A stretch of 64,000 bases of DNA from Ilumatobacteraceae bacterium. GTDB taxonomy: Bacteria; Actinomycetota; Acidimicrobiia; Acidimicrobiales; Ilumatobacteraceae. The translations under genes were made by a program, and so were the position numbers. The DNA is taken from contig JAJTEL010000001.1 of assembly GCA_021299715.1 (NCBI GenBank), positions 207,039-271,038 of the forward strand. Reading direction: 5' to 3'. The notes under the pieces are model-generated. The model was not told where the DNA came from, searched no databases, and worked only from the letters and a program-made list of their open reading frames with translations. Shown in pieces: positions 25,733 through 35,514 of the stretch (its first letter is position 1; each line of letters opens with the position of its first letter).

Positions 25733-26785
25733 ATGACCACACCAAGCCCAGAACGCGACAAGGCCCTCGACGCGGCCCTCGCCCAGATCGACAAGCAATA
25801 CGGAAAAGGCTCCATCATGCGGATGGGCGAGAAGGGCTCAATGGCTATCGAAGCCATCCCCACCGGTGCTCTTCCACTCGACCTCGCTCTCGGAGTAGGC
25901 GGTTTGCCACGAGGCCGTGTTGTTGAAATTTACGGACCTGAATCATCGGGTAAGTCCACTCTCGCTATGCACGTTGTGGCCGAAGCTCAGCGCAACGGTG
26001 GCATCTGTGCCTACGTCGACGCAGAACACGCCATGGACCCTGTGTATGCAAAAGCAATCGGTGTCGACATCGATCAGCTTCTCATCTCGCAGCCAGACAC
26101 TGGCGAACAGGCGTTGGAAATTGCCGACATGTTGATTCGCTCCGGTGCTCTCGACGTCATCGTCATCGACTCTGTTGCTGCTCTTACACCACGTGCGGAA
26201 ATTGAAGGCGACATGGGCGATAGCCACGTCGGACTTCAGGCTCGTCTCATGAGCCAGGCATTGCGCAAGCTCACAGCGAACCTCAACAAGTCCAACACCA
26301 TCTGCATCTTCATCAACCAGTTGCGCGAAAAAATTGGTGTCATGTTCGGTTCACCAGAAACAACTCCTGGTGGTCGTGCATTGAAGTTCTATTCCTCTGT
26401 ACGTCTCGACATTCGTCGTATTGAAGCCATCAAGGATGGCGCAGAAGTCACCGGATCACGCACACGCGTCAAGGTTGTGAAGAACAAGGTGGCACCACCT
26501 TTCCGTCAGGCAGAGTTCGACATCATGTACGGCCAGGGCATTAGTCGTGAAGGTGCATTGCTCGACCTTGCAGTTGAAATGGCCATCGCCAAGAAGTCGG
26601 GCGCATGGTTCACCTACGAAGGTGAGCAGTTAGGTCAAGGTCGCGAGAACGCTAAGAACTTCTTGCGTGAGCATCCTGAACTCATGATGGATATGGAACA
26701 AAAGATCCGTGCTGCTGCTGGTCTGAATGGCGAGGCAGAAGCCGAGTTCTCCGACAAAGACGAAGAGCCCATCGAGCTCGATTAA
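25733..26785 (+). CDS. recA: Recombinase RecA
   Basis: RecA forms ATP-dependent filaments on ssDNA for strand exchange and triggers LexA self-cleavage. It has 350 aa from ATG 25733 ([16 protein letters not shown]); upstream in-frame codons run through the promoter and are not used. Walker [29 protein letters not shown] and the L2 loop [20 protein letters not shown] are intact. No intein. The SOS box upstream shows LexA control. recX, which often follows, is absent. Confidence 0.98.
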   Translation: MTTPSPERDKALDAALAQIDKQYGKGSIMRMGEKGSMAIEAIPTGALPLDLALGVGGLPRGRVVEIYGPESSGKSTLAMHVVAEAQRNGGICAYVDAEHAMDPVYAKAIGVDIDQLLISQPDTGEQALEIADMLIRSGALDVIVIDSVAALTPRAEIEGDMGDSHVGLQARLMSQALRKLTANLNKSNTICIFINQLREKIGVMFGSPETTPGGRALKFYSSVRLDIRRIEAIKDGAEVTGSRTRVKVVKNKVAPPFRQAEFDIMYGQGISREGALLDLAVEMAIAKKSGAWFTYEGEQLGQGRENAKNFLREHPELMMDMEQKIRAAAGLNGEAEAEFSDKDEEPIELD

Positions 26786-26831
26786 TTCGCTCCCGCAATA
26801 GCGGGGCACGCACTCGAGTTGCCACTCGTAT

Positions 26832-26865
26832 GGAGGCCAGTTCCACTCCCAGGGAACTGGCCTTC
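26832..26865 (+). terminator. Terminator hairpin after recA
   Basis: GGCCAGTTCC (26835-26844) and GGAACTGGCC (26853-26862) form a perfect 10-bp stem with an 8-nt loop, extendable by about 3 pairs outward (one G-T). It is followed by only a short T-poor TTCT-type tail, so efficiency is uncertain. Confidence 0.7.
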
Positions 26866-26922
26866 TGGCATCTCTGACCACATCTCTCAGGGTCTTCTCG
26901 GTGTCTCGGTAGCCTGAACTTC

Positions 26923-28356
26923 GTGAGTGGAAAGGCCCCAGAGTCATACGTGGTGCGCACCTTCGGGTGCCAAATGAACGAACACGACTCTGAACGCATC
27001 TCTGGACTTCTGGAAACCGACGGTCTTCGACGTGCCGAATCTGACGACGACGCCGATGTTGTGGTGCTGAACACTTGCTGTATTCGCGAAAACGCCGACA
27101 ACAAGTTGTACGGCACCCTCGGTCACTTAAAGACATGGAAAGACGCCAAAGAGGGTCGTCGCATTGTGGTGGGCGGATGCTTGTCTCAGAAAGACAAAGA
27201 CATTGTGCAAACCCGTGCGCCGTGGGTCGACGTTGTCATGGGAACGCACAACGTTCACCGCACCACAGAGCTTCTGAACCATTCAATTCAGAATGGTCCC
27301 ATCACTGAGATTCTCGACGAAGCAGTCATAGATGACCATGCGTTGTTCCCCAGCGCTTTACCAGCACGCCGCGAAACCTCGTACAACGCGTGGGTCACGA
27401 TTCAGATTGGCTGCGACAACACGTGCGCTTATTGCATCGTGCCATCGGTGCGCGGTAAGGAAATCAGTCGTCCATTCACCGACATTCTGAGCGAAGTGGC
27501 GTCACTTGCTGCCCAAGGGATTACAGAAGTAACGCTGCTGGGCCAAAACGTGAATAGCTATGGCCGAGACTTGTCGCTCGCTGCTCGACGCAGTGGCGAA
27601 GATGTGTCGGCTAGTCCGCAGTTTGCACAGTTGTTGCGTGAAGTTGGAGCGGTTGAAGGTATCCGTCGTGTGCGATACACCAGCCCGCACCCAAAGGACA
27701 TGCGAAGTGACGTTCTTGAAGCAATGGCGCAGACAGCATCAGTGTGCGAACAGTTGCACTATCCATTGCAATCGGGTTCTGATCGCGTGCTCTCTCTTAT
27801 GCACCGTGGCTATACCGCAGACCGCTATCTCGAACGACTTGCCGAAGCTCGTCGCTTAATGCCAGACATTGCCGTGACCAGCGACATCATCGTGGGGTTC
27901 CCCGGCGAAACTGAAGCCGACTTTGTTCGCACCATGGAAGTTGCTGCGGAAGCAGACTTCGACTCGGTATTTGAGTTCATTTTTTCTCCGCGCGAAGGAA
28001 CAGAAGCAGCATTAATGGTGGAGAAGTTCTGTGATCCTGTCGAAGTAGGAAATCGCTTCGATCGTCTGCGTGTTGTTGTGGAACGCAGCGCATTACGCAA
28101 GCACCGCGAGCGTATTGGCCGCATCGAAGAAGTTGTTGTTGACGGCCCTAGCAAGCAAGACCCACGCATCATGTCGGGCCGTACACGCCAGTTCAAACTG
28201 GTGCACTTCACCGTGCCGCAACCATTGCGTCCTGGCACATATTGCAGTGTTCAAATTGAAGACGCTGCTGCGCATTACCTGAAGGGTCACCTTGTCGAGG
28301 TCTTGGCCGAAGCCACGCACAAGATTCGTATTCCTGTTGCATCGGTAGACGTGTGA
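26923..28356 (+). CDS. miaB: tRNA-2-methylthio-N6-dimethylallyladenosine synthase MiaB
   Basis: Radical-SAM methylthiotransferase for i6A37 of tRNA. It has 477 aa. The N-terminal UPF0004 domain supplies three cluster Cys (FGCQMNEHDSERI, LNTCCIREN, VGGCLSQKD), the radical SAM motif is CDNTCAYCIVPSVRG, and a C-terminal TRAM domain follows. GTG start with -10 TAGCCT 7 nt upstream, so probably leaderless. It overlaps miaA by 4 bp; together they make ms2i6A. Confidence 0.95.
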   Translation: MSGKAPESYVVRTFGCQMNEHDSERISGLLETDGLRRAESDDDADVVVLNTCCIRENADNKLYGTLGHLKTWKDAKEGRRIVVGGCLSQKDKDIVQTRAPWVDVVMGTHNVHRTTELLNHSIQNGPITEILDEAVIDDHALFPSALPARRETSYNAWVTIQIGCDNTCAYCIVPSVRGKEISRPFTDILSEVASLAAQGITEVTLLGQNVNSYGRDLSLAARRSGEDVSASPQFAQLLREVGAVEGIRRVRYTSPHPKDMRSDVLEAMAQTASVCEQLHYPLQSGSDRVLSLMHRGYTADRYLERLAEARRLMPDIAVTSDIIVGFPGETEADFVRTMEVAAEADFDSVFEFIFSPREGTEAALMVEKFCDPVEVGNRFDRLRVVVERSALRKHRERIGRIEEVVVDGPSKQDPRIMSGRTRQFKLVHFTVPQPLRPGTYCSVQIEDAAAHYLKGHLVEVLAEATHKIRIPVASVDV

Positions 28357-29264
28357 CCGCTCCACGTTCAGTGGTAGTGCTTGGCTCAACAGCAAGCGGG
28401 AAAAGTGATGTGGCCATGAGTGTGGCAACGTCACTTTCGAACATCGAGATTGTTGCCGCTGACTCCATGCAGGTGTATCGCGGAATGAACATCGGAACCG
28501 CAAAACCAACGGCGGCGGACCAGCAAGCCGTGCGACACCACGGAATTGACCTCGTGGAACCAAGCGATGACTTTTCTGTTGCGCAGTTTGTCGACAGTGT
28601 TACGGCCGCACGCAGAGACATGGCTACTCGCGGTGTGGCCGAGTTAGTGGTGGGGGGCACCGGCTTGTATGTCACTGCGTTGGTTGATGGTTTGAACATG
28701 CCTGGCCAGTGGCCAGAGATTCGCGAAGAACTCGAAGCAAACGAAGACACCGAATCATTGTTTGCCGAGTTAGTTCAGCGTGACCCTGTTGCGGCATCTC
28801 GCATGGAGCCCAACAATCGACGCCGGATCGTGCGTGCATTAGAAGTGTGCAGAGGTAGCGGTACAACTTTTAGTTCTTTTGGTTCGGGTATCACTGAGTT
28901 TCCTCAGACCAATACGGTGATGATTGGTATCCGATGGGAGAGAGATATCTTGCGCGCACGTATTGAAGAGCGCGTCGGTCGAATGATGGCGCACGGTCTC
29001 ATTGATGAAGTGCAGTCATTGCTGTCACTTGGTCGGCCACTATCAAAAACAGCACAACAAGCACTGGGATATAAAGAAGTGATTGAGGGGCTACACAAAG
29101 GGTGGTCAGTTGACGAGATGGCGGCCACCATCACCTTGCGCACCCAGCAATTCGCCGTGCGTCAAGAACGCTGGTACCGCCGAGACCCACGCATTCACTG
29201 GGTGCAGGTACAGAACAACCCAATTGAAGAAGTGGCACCCCAAGTGGCTGCTGCTCTCGCATAG
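28353..29264 (+). CDS. miaA: tRNA dimethylallyltransferase MiaA
   Basis: Transfers dimethylallyl to A37 of tRNA, the step before MiaB. It has 303 aa. P-loop GSTASGKSDVAMSVA, then DSMQVYRGMNIGTAKPT, and the GGTGLYVTAL motif are present. GTG start overlapping the miaB stop (GTGA), so translation is coupled. Confidence 0.95.
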   Translation: MTAPRSVVVLGSTASGKSDVAMSVATSLSNIEIVAADSMQVYRGMNIGTAKPTAADQQAVRHHGIDLVEPSDDFSVAQFVDSVTAARRDMATRGVAELVVGGTGLYVTALVDGLNMPGQWPEIREELEANEDTESLFAELVQRDPVAASRMEPNNRRRIVRALEVCRGSGTTFSSFGSGITEFPQTNTVMIGIRWERDILRARIEERVGRMMAHGLIDEVQSLLSLGRPLSKTAQQALGYKEVIEGLHKGWSVDEMAATITLRTQQFAVRQERWYRRDPRIHWVQVQNNPIEEVAPQVAAALA

Positions 29265-29275
29265 TCTCTGAAGTA

Positions 29276-30082
29276 ATGCAGATCTCTCTCACCAAGCACC
29301 ACGGCCTAGAGAACGACTTCTTGGTGTACGACCGTGCACAAGGTGAACCAACGGTTGCGTGGCCCACGCTTGCTCAACACTTGTGTGCACGTAGCACGGG
29401 AGTTGGCGCAGACGGTCTACTACTGCTCGACATTGTTGATGGAACAACGTTGTCTATGCGCTTGTACAACGCCGACGGAAGCGTTGCCGAAATGAGCGGC
29501 AATGGAATTCGTTGTTTGGTTCATGCAGCACATCGCGCGCTGGGTGGAATTCAGAACACCACCTACAACGTGCAAACAGATGCCGGGCTACGTCACGCCA
29601 CAGTGGTCGATTCCGAAGTGGACAACACCATTCATATTCGCGTGGACATGGGAACGGTGAGCGACTTGCCTGAGCCAGACAACTGGTCTGCGTTGGAATG
29701 TGACCCAATACGACCCGTCAGCCATGTCTCGCTAGGCAACCCGCACTCAGTGGTGGGAGTAGAAGACGCATCAATGGTTGATCTCTTGCGTTTGGGTCAA
29801 CTTGTGCCGCAGGTGAACCTGGAAATCGTTGAACCCGGACCTGGAACCAATGCCATCACCATGCGTGTCCATGAGCGAGGTGCAGGAATTACGCGAGCCT
29901 GTGGCACCGGAGCATGCGCTGCGGCCGATGCCGCATTGCGATGGGGGCTTGTGCCAGCGTCGGTGCAAGAAGTTGTTGTGCATATGGATGGCGGAATTGC
30001 GCGCGTTCACATTTCGCCAGAGCGAGTAGCCACGCTGACTGGCCCCGCAACCTTCATTGGGTCGTTCACGGTGAACGTGTGA
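29276..30082 (+). CDS. dapF: Diaminopimelate epimerase
   Basis: Converts LL- to meso-diaminopimelate for lysine and peptidoglycan. It has 268 aa. Both active-site cysteines are visible, in MSGNGIRCLVHAA and RACGTGACAAADAAL, and the N-terminus has the KHHGLENDFLV equivalent of the family GxGNDF motif, with LEND in place of the usual GND. It overlaps hflX by 4 bp. With dapC two genes downstream this unit links tRNA modification, DAP synthesis and HflX. Confidence 0.94.
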   Translation: MQISLTKHHGLENDFLVYDRAQGEPTVAWPTLAQHLCARSTGVGADGLLLLDIVDGTTLSMRLYNADGSVAEMSGNGIRCLVHAAHRALGGIQNTTYNVQTDAGLRHATVVDSEVDNTIHIRVDMGTVSDLPEPDNWSALECDPIRPVSHVSLGNPHSVVGVEDASMVDLLRLGQLVPQVNLEIVEPGPGTNAITMRVHERGAGITRACGTGACAAADAALRWGLVPASVQEVVVHMDGGIARVHISPERVATLTGPATFIGSFTVNV

Positions 30083-31407
30083 GTAATCCGTATCAGGAGG
30101 CCCTCGGGCAGACGCTCATTGAGCGCACCTTCCGAGAACGCATTGTGCTTGTGGGTGTCACTCTCGGTGGACACACCGATGAAGAAACTGAAGACGGGCT
30201 AGATGAACTGTCACTTCTTATAGACACCGCTGGTGCAGACGAAGCAGCACGACTCACTCAACGGCGTGATGCTCCCGATCCTGCGTTTTACATTGGCAAA
30301 GGCAAAGTAGATGAGTTGCGCGAAGTGTGTTTGGCCATCGATGCAGACACGGTGGTATTTGATAACGAACTCACACCAGGTCAGCAATACAACTTGGAGC
30401 GGGCATTAGGTCGAACTGCTCTCGATCGCACTGCCGTCATTTTGGATATCTTCGCCCAAAACGCTCACACCCAAGAAGGTAAAGCGCAAGTAGAACTGGC
30501 CATGTTGCGGTACCGCCTACCGCGTTTACGTCGCGGCGCAAAGGCAGGTCTCTCACAGCAGGGTGGTGGTATTGGTACGCGTGGTCCTGGTGAAACTCGA
30601 CTTGAAGTAGATCGTCGTCGCATCATGCGCCGAATTGAAAAACTAGAGCGCGACCTCAAAGACTTACAACGCACACGAGTCACGCAACGCAAGGGACGCA
30701 GTCGTAGTGGTCTGGCATCGGTAGTCATCGTGGGCTACACCAATGCCGGAAAATCCACGTTGTTGAATGCGCTTACACGTGCCGGAGTGCTGGCAGAAGA
30801 CCGTTTATTTGCCACACTCGACCCCACAACACGTCGACTGTCGTTGCCTGGTGGTGAGCCCGTGTTGCTGACCGACACTGTCGGATTTATTCGACAACTT
30901 CCCCACGGACTCATTGAGTCGTTTAAGAGCACGTTAGAAGTTGCGTCGGAAGCAGACATGTTGGTGCATGTTGTTGATGGCAGTTCGGCACATCCCGAAC
31001 ATCAAATCACCGCAGTTCGTGAAGTTCTCGCAGAAATTGGTGCCGATTCTGTTCCGGAGTTCATCGTGTTCAATAAGGCCGACATGCTGGAGGATCACGG
31101 TGCATCTTTGGTGGAGGAGTACCACGGTTCTGTTGCTGTCTCTGCATTGCAACAACAAGGGCTCGACACATTGCTGCGTCGCCTCGCCGACAGAATGCGC
31201 GCCATTAGCCAGGTGACAGAGTTGCTTGTCCCGTTTGAACGGGGAGACATTGTGGCGTCTGTGCATCGTGAAGGTGAAGTGGTGTCAATTGAAGAAGCCG
31301 ACAACAGACTGCGCATTCGTGCTCGATTGTCGCAGGCATCTGTGGGTCGTCTTCGTGAGTTCGTTGTAGACACCTCGAATGGTGGAAACTTAACGAACCA
31401 TGGCTGA
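30079..31407 (+). CDS. hflX: Ribosome-associated GTPase HflX
   Basis: HflX splits stalled or hibernating 70S ribosomes. It has 442 aa from GTG 30079 (overlaps dapF by GTGA). The N-terminal domain has DPAFYIGKGKVDEL, a central linker helix carries GPGETRLEVDRR, and the GTPase domain has GYTNAGKSTLLNAL (G1), DTVGFI (G3) and FNKADM (G4). A longer upstream frame lies inside dapF and is rejected. Confidence 0.94.
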   Translation: MSNPYQEALGQTLIERTFRERIVLVGVTLGGHTDEETEDGLDELSLLIDTAGADEAARLTQRRDAPDPAFYIGKGKVDELREVCLAIDADTVVFDNELTPGQQYNLERALGRTALDRTAVILDIFAQNAHTQEGKAQVELAMLRYRLPRLRRGAKAGLSQQGGGIGTRGPGETRLEVDRRRIMRRIEKLERDLKDLQRTRVTQRKGRSRSGLASVVIVGYTNAGKSTLLNALTRAGVLAEDRLFATLDPTTRRLSLPGGEPVLLTDTVGFIRQLPHGLIESFKSTLEVASEADMLVHVVDGSSAHPEHQITAVREVLAEIGADSVPEFIVFNKADMLEDHGASLVEEYHGSVAVSALQQQGLDTLLRRLADRMRAISQVTELLVPFERGDIVASVHREGEVVSIEEADNRLRIRARLSQASVGRLREFVVDTSNGGNLTNHG

Positions 31408-32524
31408 CATCAACCGAGACCTTGTGGGCTTTACGCCTCCGCCGTATCCCTTCGATCGGCTCGATGCGTATCAAAAGATTGCCGCATCGCATGAGGGTGG
31501 AATTGTTGACCTGTCTATCGGAACTCCGTGTGACCCACCACCCGATGCGGTAGTCGCAGCACTCAGCCAGTCGGGGTCTGAGCGTGGATATCCGGCGTCA
31601 ATCGGAACAGAAGCACTGCGTCGTTCGGTGGCACGTTGGATGGGGCGCACGTTCGCTATCGATGTTCCTATCTCGCGCATCGCTGCGTGTATCGGAACAA
31701 AAGAGTTTGTTGCCACCACGCCTCACTACATGAAATTGCGTCGCCCTAACCGAGATACGGTCATCTACCCTGCAGTTGCGTACCCCACGTATGAAATGGG
31801 TGCCATCCTCGCGGGTCTTCGTGCGGTTGCTGTTCCCATGAATGCCGAAGGGCATATGGACTTTGCCTCGCTTTCACAAGACGACATCGACCGTGCGTTG
31901 ATGGTGTGGGTGAACAGTCCCAGTAATCCCACCGGCGGTTTAGACGATTTGAAGTACGCAGCGAATTGGGGTCGCGCGCACAACATTCCCATCTTTAGCG
32001 ATGAGTGCTACACAGAGTTCACGTGGTCTACTACCGCACAATCAATTCTGCAGCACGGACTTGATGGGGTAGTGGCAGTGCACTCGCTGTCAAAGCGATC
32101 CAATCTTGCGGGCGTGCGTGTTGGCTTCTACGCAGGCGATGCCGACATTGTTGAGTACCTGAAAGAAGTACGTAAGCACGCGGGCTTTATGGTGCCAGGG
32201 CCTGCACAAGCAGCTGGCGTAGCGGCGCTTGACGACGATGCACATGTCAAGGTTCAACGCGATCGTTATCGCACGCGACTTGAATCAATGGCGCAGACAT
32301 TGTCAAAGTGGTCGGGAATCGACATTCCACTTCCCGATGGTGGTTTCTATTTATGGTTCCCTGTTGACGATGCGTGGGCATTCACAGAGAAACTTGCGAG
32401 AGAGGGTGGCGCACTCGTGAGCCCAGGCGATTTCTATGGGCCTGCAGCGTCGAAGTTTGTTCGTGTTGCAGTGGTGCAGCCCGACGCAAAATTGTCTCTT
32501 GTCGCGCAGCGTTTACGTGCGTAA
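31400..32524 (+). CDS. dapC: Succinyldiaminopimelate transaminase
   Basis: PLP aminotransferase of fold type I, 374 aa, of the actinobacterial DapC type that aminates N-succinyl-2-amino-6-ketopimelate. Motifs include VNSPSNPTGG, FSDECYTEF and the PLP Lys in SLSKRSNLAGVRVGF. It overlaps hflX by 8 bp. With dapF in the same operon the lysine/DAP role is well supported, but a related aminotransferase activity cannot be ruled out. Confidence 0.85.
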   Translation: MADINRDLVGFTPPPYPFDRLDAYQKIAASHEGGIVDLSIGTPCDPPPDAVVAALSQSGSERGYPASIGTEALRRSVARWMGRTFAIDVPISRIAACIGTKEFVATTPHYMKLRRPNRDTVIYPAVAYPTYEMGAILAGLRAVAVPMNAEGHMDFASLSQDDIDRALMVWVNSPSNPTGGLDDLKYAANWGRAHNIPIFSDECYTEFTWSTTAQSILQHGLDGVVAVHSLSKRSNLAGVRVGFYAGDADIVEYLKEVRKHAGFMVPGPAQAAGVAALDDDAHVKVQRDRYRTRLESMAQTLSKWSGIDIPLPDGGFYLWFPVDDAWAFTEKLAREGGALVSPGDFYGPAASKFVRVAVVQPDAKLSLVAQRLRA

Positions 32525-32547
32525 GTAGCGCTCACATCGTTGCCGTC

Positions 32548-32817
32548 TTACGACAACTTGAGGAACATCTTTTCTACTTCTTCAATGGAATAACCCGCGG
32601 CGGCAGATTCATCGGGGTTCTGTAGACAATTGGTGAGGCCCGATGCCAACATGCGAAAGCCCACTTGTTCCATTGCTTTTGTCACCGCGGCAATCTGGGT
32701 AACAATGTCGCGACATTCACGTTCTTCGTCCAGCATGTTCTGAATTCCGCGCACTTGACCTTCAATGCGACGTAAGCGGGTTCGAAGATCAGCCTTTACT
32801 GTGTCGTCAATCTTCAT
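32548..32817 (-). CDS. CsoR-family repressor, CstR-like persulfide sensor
   Basis: An 89-aa all-helical CsoR/RcnR-family DNA-binding protein (LRRIEGQVRGIQNML). Cys35 and Cys64 match the two conserved Cys of the family, but the copper-ligand His four residues before the second Cys is Gly60 (LASGLTNCL). That Cys-Cys pair without His is the signature of the persulfide sensor CstR, not of copper-sensing CsoR. It is divergent from the persulfide dioxygenase/rhodanese gene and likely represses it through the operator at 32990-33005. Confidence 0.85.
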   Translation of the reverse strand: MKIDDTVKADLRTRLRRIEGQVRGIQNMLDEERECRDIVTQIAAVTKAMEQVGFRMLASGLTNCLQNPDESAAAGYSIEEVEKMFLKLS

Positions 32818-32979
32818 GGGTTAACCCTTTCGCAAGCCGAAGAAACCGCGCTTCTTCTGTGACGATTGTGTCACCTCTCTACAATTACATCTGTCTGCCT
32901 TGGCCACATGACCGAGAACTTGTTCAACGTGGGCTCCGCACCCGGCCCACGATGGGCGATTGCATTTTTTGCATGTCAC

Positions 32980-33008
32980 TTGTCTACACATACCCCATAG
33001 GGTATCAT
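32980..33008 (+). promoter_or_regulatory. Promoter and CstR-type operator of the persulfide gene
   Basis: -35 TTGTCT (32980-32985), 17-bp spacer, -10 TATCAT (33003-33008). The inverted repeat ATACCC-CATA-GGGTAT (32990-33005) lies in the spacer and enters the -10, the GC-flanked A/T-ended layout expected for CsoR-family operators. AGGAG at 33021-33025 is the Shine-Dalgarno. Confidence 0.8.
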
Positions 33009-33032
33009 AAAAATCAACAAAGGAGTCAACCA

Positions 33033-34712
33033 ATGTTCTTCCAGCAGTACTACCTCGAGTGTCTCTCCCACGCCAGCTACATGGTGGGGGACACAACAAC
33101 AGGTCATGCGGCTGTCGTTGATCCTCAGCGCGACATTCAGCAGTACCTCGACGATGCTCGTGAGAACGGTCTCACAATTACCAAAGTTATTGAGACACAT
33201 TTTCACGCCGACTTTTTGTCGGGGCATCTTGAACTTGCCGAAGCAACGGGTGCAGCAATTGTGTATGGCCGCGCAGCAGAAGGACGAGTGGAATTCCCCG
33301 CGGACTATGTCGATCATGGTTCGCATATTTCATTGGGAACTGTTGATTTAGAAATTCTTGAAACACCCGGACACACACCAGAGAGCATCAGTGTCGTGGT
33401 GCGCGAAAACGGCCCCACAGGAACCCCGCATGCGGTTCTCACTGGCGACACGTTATTCATCGGCGACGTGGGGCGTCCCGATTTATTGGTTTCTGTTGGT
33501 GTTACTGCCGACGACTTAGCGCATCAGCTGTACGCATCTCTTCACACCAAGTTGCTCACATTGCCCGACAGCACTTTGGTGTATCCGGCTCATGGTGCTG
33601 GGTCGTCATGTGGCAAGCAGTTGTCTACAGAAACAGTGTCAACAATTGGTGAACAGCGGCGAACGAACTACGCACTTGCACCAATGGTTGTTGATGACTT
33701 TGTGGAGATTGTGACCGAAGGACAAAACGTTGCACCGTTGTATTTCCCGTTTGCTGCCAATCGCAATCGGCAAGCACGACCATTGCATGACGATGACGCT
33801 CCCGTCATTGAATTACGCCTGAACGAAGTGCTGTCACTTCAGAAAAATGGCGCTGTCATTATTGACTCGCGTGACGATTTGGCATTTGCGGTTGGGCATA
33901 TTCGTGGATCTGTCAACGTCGGACTAGGTGGACGTTTCGCTGAATATGTGGGCGAAATCATGCATCCGGGCACATCAATTGTTTTGGTGACCGACCCAGG
34001 TAAAGAACAAGAATCACGGACGCGATTGGCGCGAATCGGATTCGACAATGTGCTGGGTGCATTGCACAATCCCATCGCATCGATGATGGAAAACCCCGCC
34101 GCAGTTGACAAATTGTCTCGTTTGTCGGTGGAAGCACTGGCAGAGCGCATGGCCTCGGTACGCGACCTTGTGGTCATCGATGTTCGTAATGGGGGAGAGA
34201 CTGCACTTGGAATGCTCCCTGGGGCTCGCAATATTCCTCTTCCTGCACTCTTGATGACATTGCCCGAACTAGATCGACATGTTCCCGTTGTTGTCAACTG
34301 CGCAGGTGGCTACCGTTCTGCAATCGCATCAAGTCTTTTGAAGTCTCAGGGCTTCACAGATGTGTCGGACCTTATTGGTGGATACAACGCATGGGCCACC
34401 AGCAACATCCCTCAGTCGTTGCCCACTATTGCAGTGCGCGAAGTATCTCAACACCCAGATGCTGTGTTGTTGGATTGTCGTGAACAAGAAGAATGGGATG
34501 AAGCGCACATAGACGGTGCAGTGTTAATTCCCATGATTCAGTTGCCGGACCGTCTGAACGAAATTGACAAAAACAAAGAAATTATTTGCGTGTGTCGAAG
34601 CGGAAACAGGTCTGGCAAGGTTGCCGCGTGGCTGTTGAACAATGGATACCGCGCCGTGAACATGACGGGCGGAATGTTGGCGTGGAAAGAAGCGGGACTA
34701 CCCGTTACTTAA
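33033..34712 (+). CDS. MBL-fold persulfide dioxygenase fused to three rhodanese domains
   Basis: A 559-aa cytosolic protein. Residues 1-250 are a metallo-beta-lactamase fold with THFHADFLSGH (HxHxDxxxGH), the ETHE1/CstB type that oxidises persulfides. Three rhodanese domains follow: the first (about 265-355) lacks a catalytic Cys in its loop, the second has VVNCAGGYRS, the third ICVCRSGNRSGK. This outdoes staphylococcal CstB (MBL plus two rhodanese-type domains). ATG 33033 follows AGGAG. The divergent CstR-like gene and operator support a role in sulfide/persulfide detoxification. It overlaps lexA tail-to-tail by 8 bp. Confidence 0.88.
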   Translation: MFFQQYYLECLSHASYMVGDTTTGHAAVVDPQRDIQQYLDDARENGLTITKVIETHFHADFLSGHLELAEATGAAIVYGRAAEGRVEFPADYVDHGSHISLGTVDLEILETPGHTPESISVVVRENGPTGTPHAVLTGDTLFIGDVGRPDLLVSVGVTADDLAHQLYASLHTKLLTLPDSTLVYPAHGAGSSCGKQLSTETVSTIGEQRRTNYALAPMVVDDFVEIVTEGQNVAPLYFPFAANRNRQARPLHDDDAPVIELRLNEVLSLQKNGAVIIDSRDDLAFAVGHIRGSVNVGLGGRFAEYVGEIMHPGTSIVLVTDPGKEQESRTRLARIGFDNVLGALHNPIASMMENPAAVDKLSRLSVEALAERMASVRDLVVIDVRNGGETALGMLPGARNIPLPALLMTLPELDRHVPVVVNCAGGYRSAIASSLLKSQGFTDVSDLIGGYNAWATSNIPQSLPTIAVREVSQHPDAVLLDCREQEEWDEAHIDGAVLIPMIQLPDRLNEIDKNKEIICVCRSGNRSGKVAAWLLNNGYRAVNMTGGMLAWKEAGLPVT

Positions 34713-35337
34713 GCGAACGCATCACGGTGACGACTTTGCCGAACACGGTGACTTCGTCTGCGTCGAACACCATGGGCTTCATGGTGGAGTTCGAAGGAAC
34801 GAGTGTGATCTTTGCGCCTGATTTCTTGAACGTCTTGACAGTGGCTTCTTCACCAGGAATACCGGCCACCACAATGTCGCCGTTGTCGGCAACGCTTTGC
34901 TGACGAGCAACGACGAAGTCGCCATCCAAGATGCCGGCATCGATCATTGAGTCGCCACGAACGCGCAACATAAACAATTCGCCCTCACCGGTGAAGTCGG
35001 TGGGAAGCGGAATGAGATCTTCAACGTTCTGCTGGGCCAGAACATTGGTGCCTGCTGCAACATCGCCGATGAGTGGGACGTGTCGTGATGGGCGACGTTC
35101 CATTGCGACTTCAGAGTTGGTGTCGAAGCGAACTTCAATGGCGCGTGGCTTGGTTGGGTCACGGCGCAGGAAGCCCATCTTCTGGAGAGTGGCCAGGTGG
35201 TTGTGCACGGTGGAGGGGGAGTTCAGACCCACAGCCTCGCCAATTTCGCGCACGCTGGGTGGGTAACCCCGCTCTTGCATGCTGTTTTCGATGACGTGGA
35301 GGATTTGGCGCTGGCGTTCGGTGAGGGCTTCAGACAT
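34705..35337 (-). CDS. lexA: SOS repressor LexA
   Basis: A 210-aa LexA from ATG 35337 (MSEALTERQRQILHVIE). Winged HTH with PPSVREIGEAVGLNSPSTVHNHL, cleavage site Ala-Gly in GDVAAGTNVLAQQ, catalytic Ser in RGDSMIDAG and Lys in GEEATVKTF, so autocleavage should work. A longer frame to 35445 would start inside the operators and is rejected. Four SOS boxes lie upstream, indicating autorepression. Confidence 0.96.
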   Translation of the reverse strand: MSEALTERQRQILHVIENSMQERGYPPSVREIGEAVGLNSPSTVHNHLATLQKMGFLRRDPTKPRAIEVRFDTNSEVAMERRPSRHVPLIGDVAAGTNVLAQQNVEDLIPLPTDFTGEGELFMLRVRGDSMIDAGILDGDFVVARQQSVADNGDIVVAGIPGEEATVKTFKKSGAKITLVPSNSTMKPMVFDADEVTVFGKVVTVMRSLK

Positions 35338-35370
35338 ATCTGGGAGCGTACAGGTGTTCGGGGCCAAGGT

Positions 35371-35452
35371 CAAACACCTGTTCGTGGAACAAATGTTCGT
35401 TGGGGGGTTGACACCGAACACTTGTTCGGGCAAACTTACGAACACCCGTTCG
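35371..35452. promoter_or_regulatory. Cluster of four LexA boxes between lexA and the LysM gene
   Basis: CAAACACCTGTTCG (35371-35384), GGAACAAATGTTCG (35386-35399), CGAACACTTGTTCG (35415-35428) and CGAACACCCGTTCG (35439-35452). The last two have perfect half-sites. A + strand promoter TTGACA (35408-35413) - 17 bp - CAAACT (35431-35436) for the LysM gene encloses the third box. Confidence 0.88.
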
Positions 35453-35514
35453 TTACGGTGTCACTCACATAGACCGCCCGGTCCCCATATCCCCTTCCCC
35501 GAAAGGACAATCCA

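Noticed and set aside
32548..32817. Copper-sensing CsoR
   Set aside because: The His ligand is replaced by Gly and the neighbour is a persulfide enzyme, not a copper exporter.
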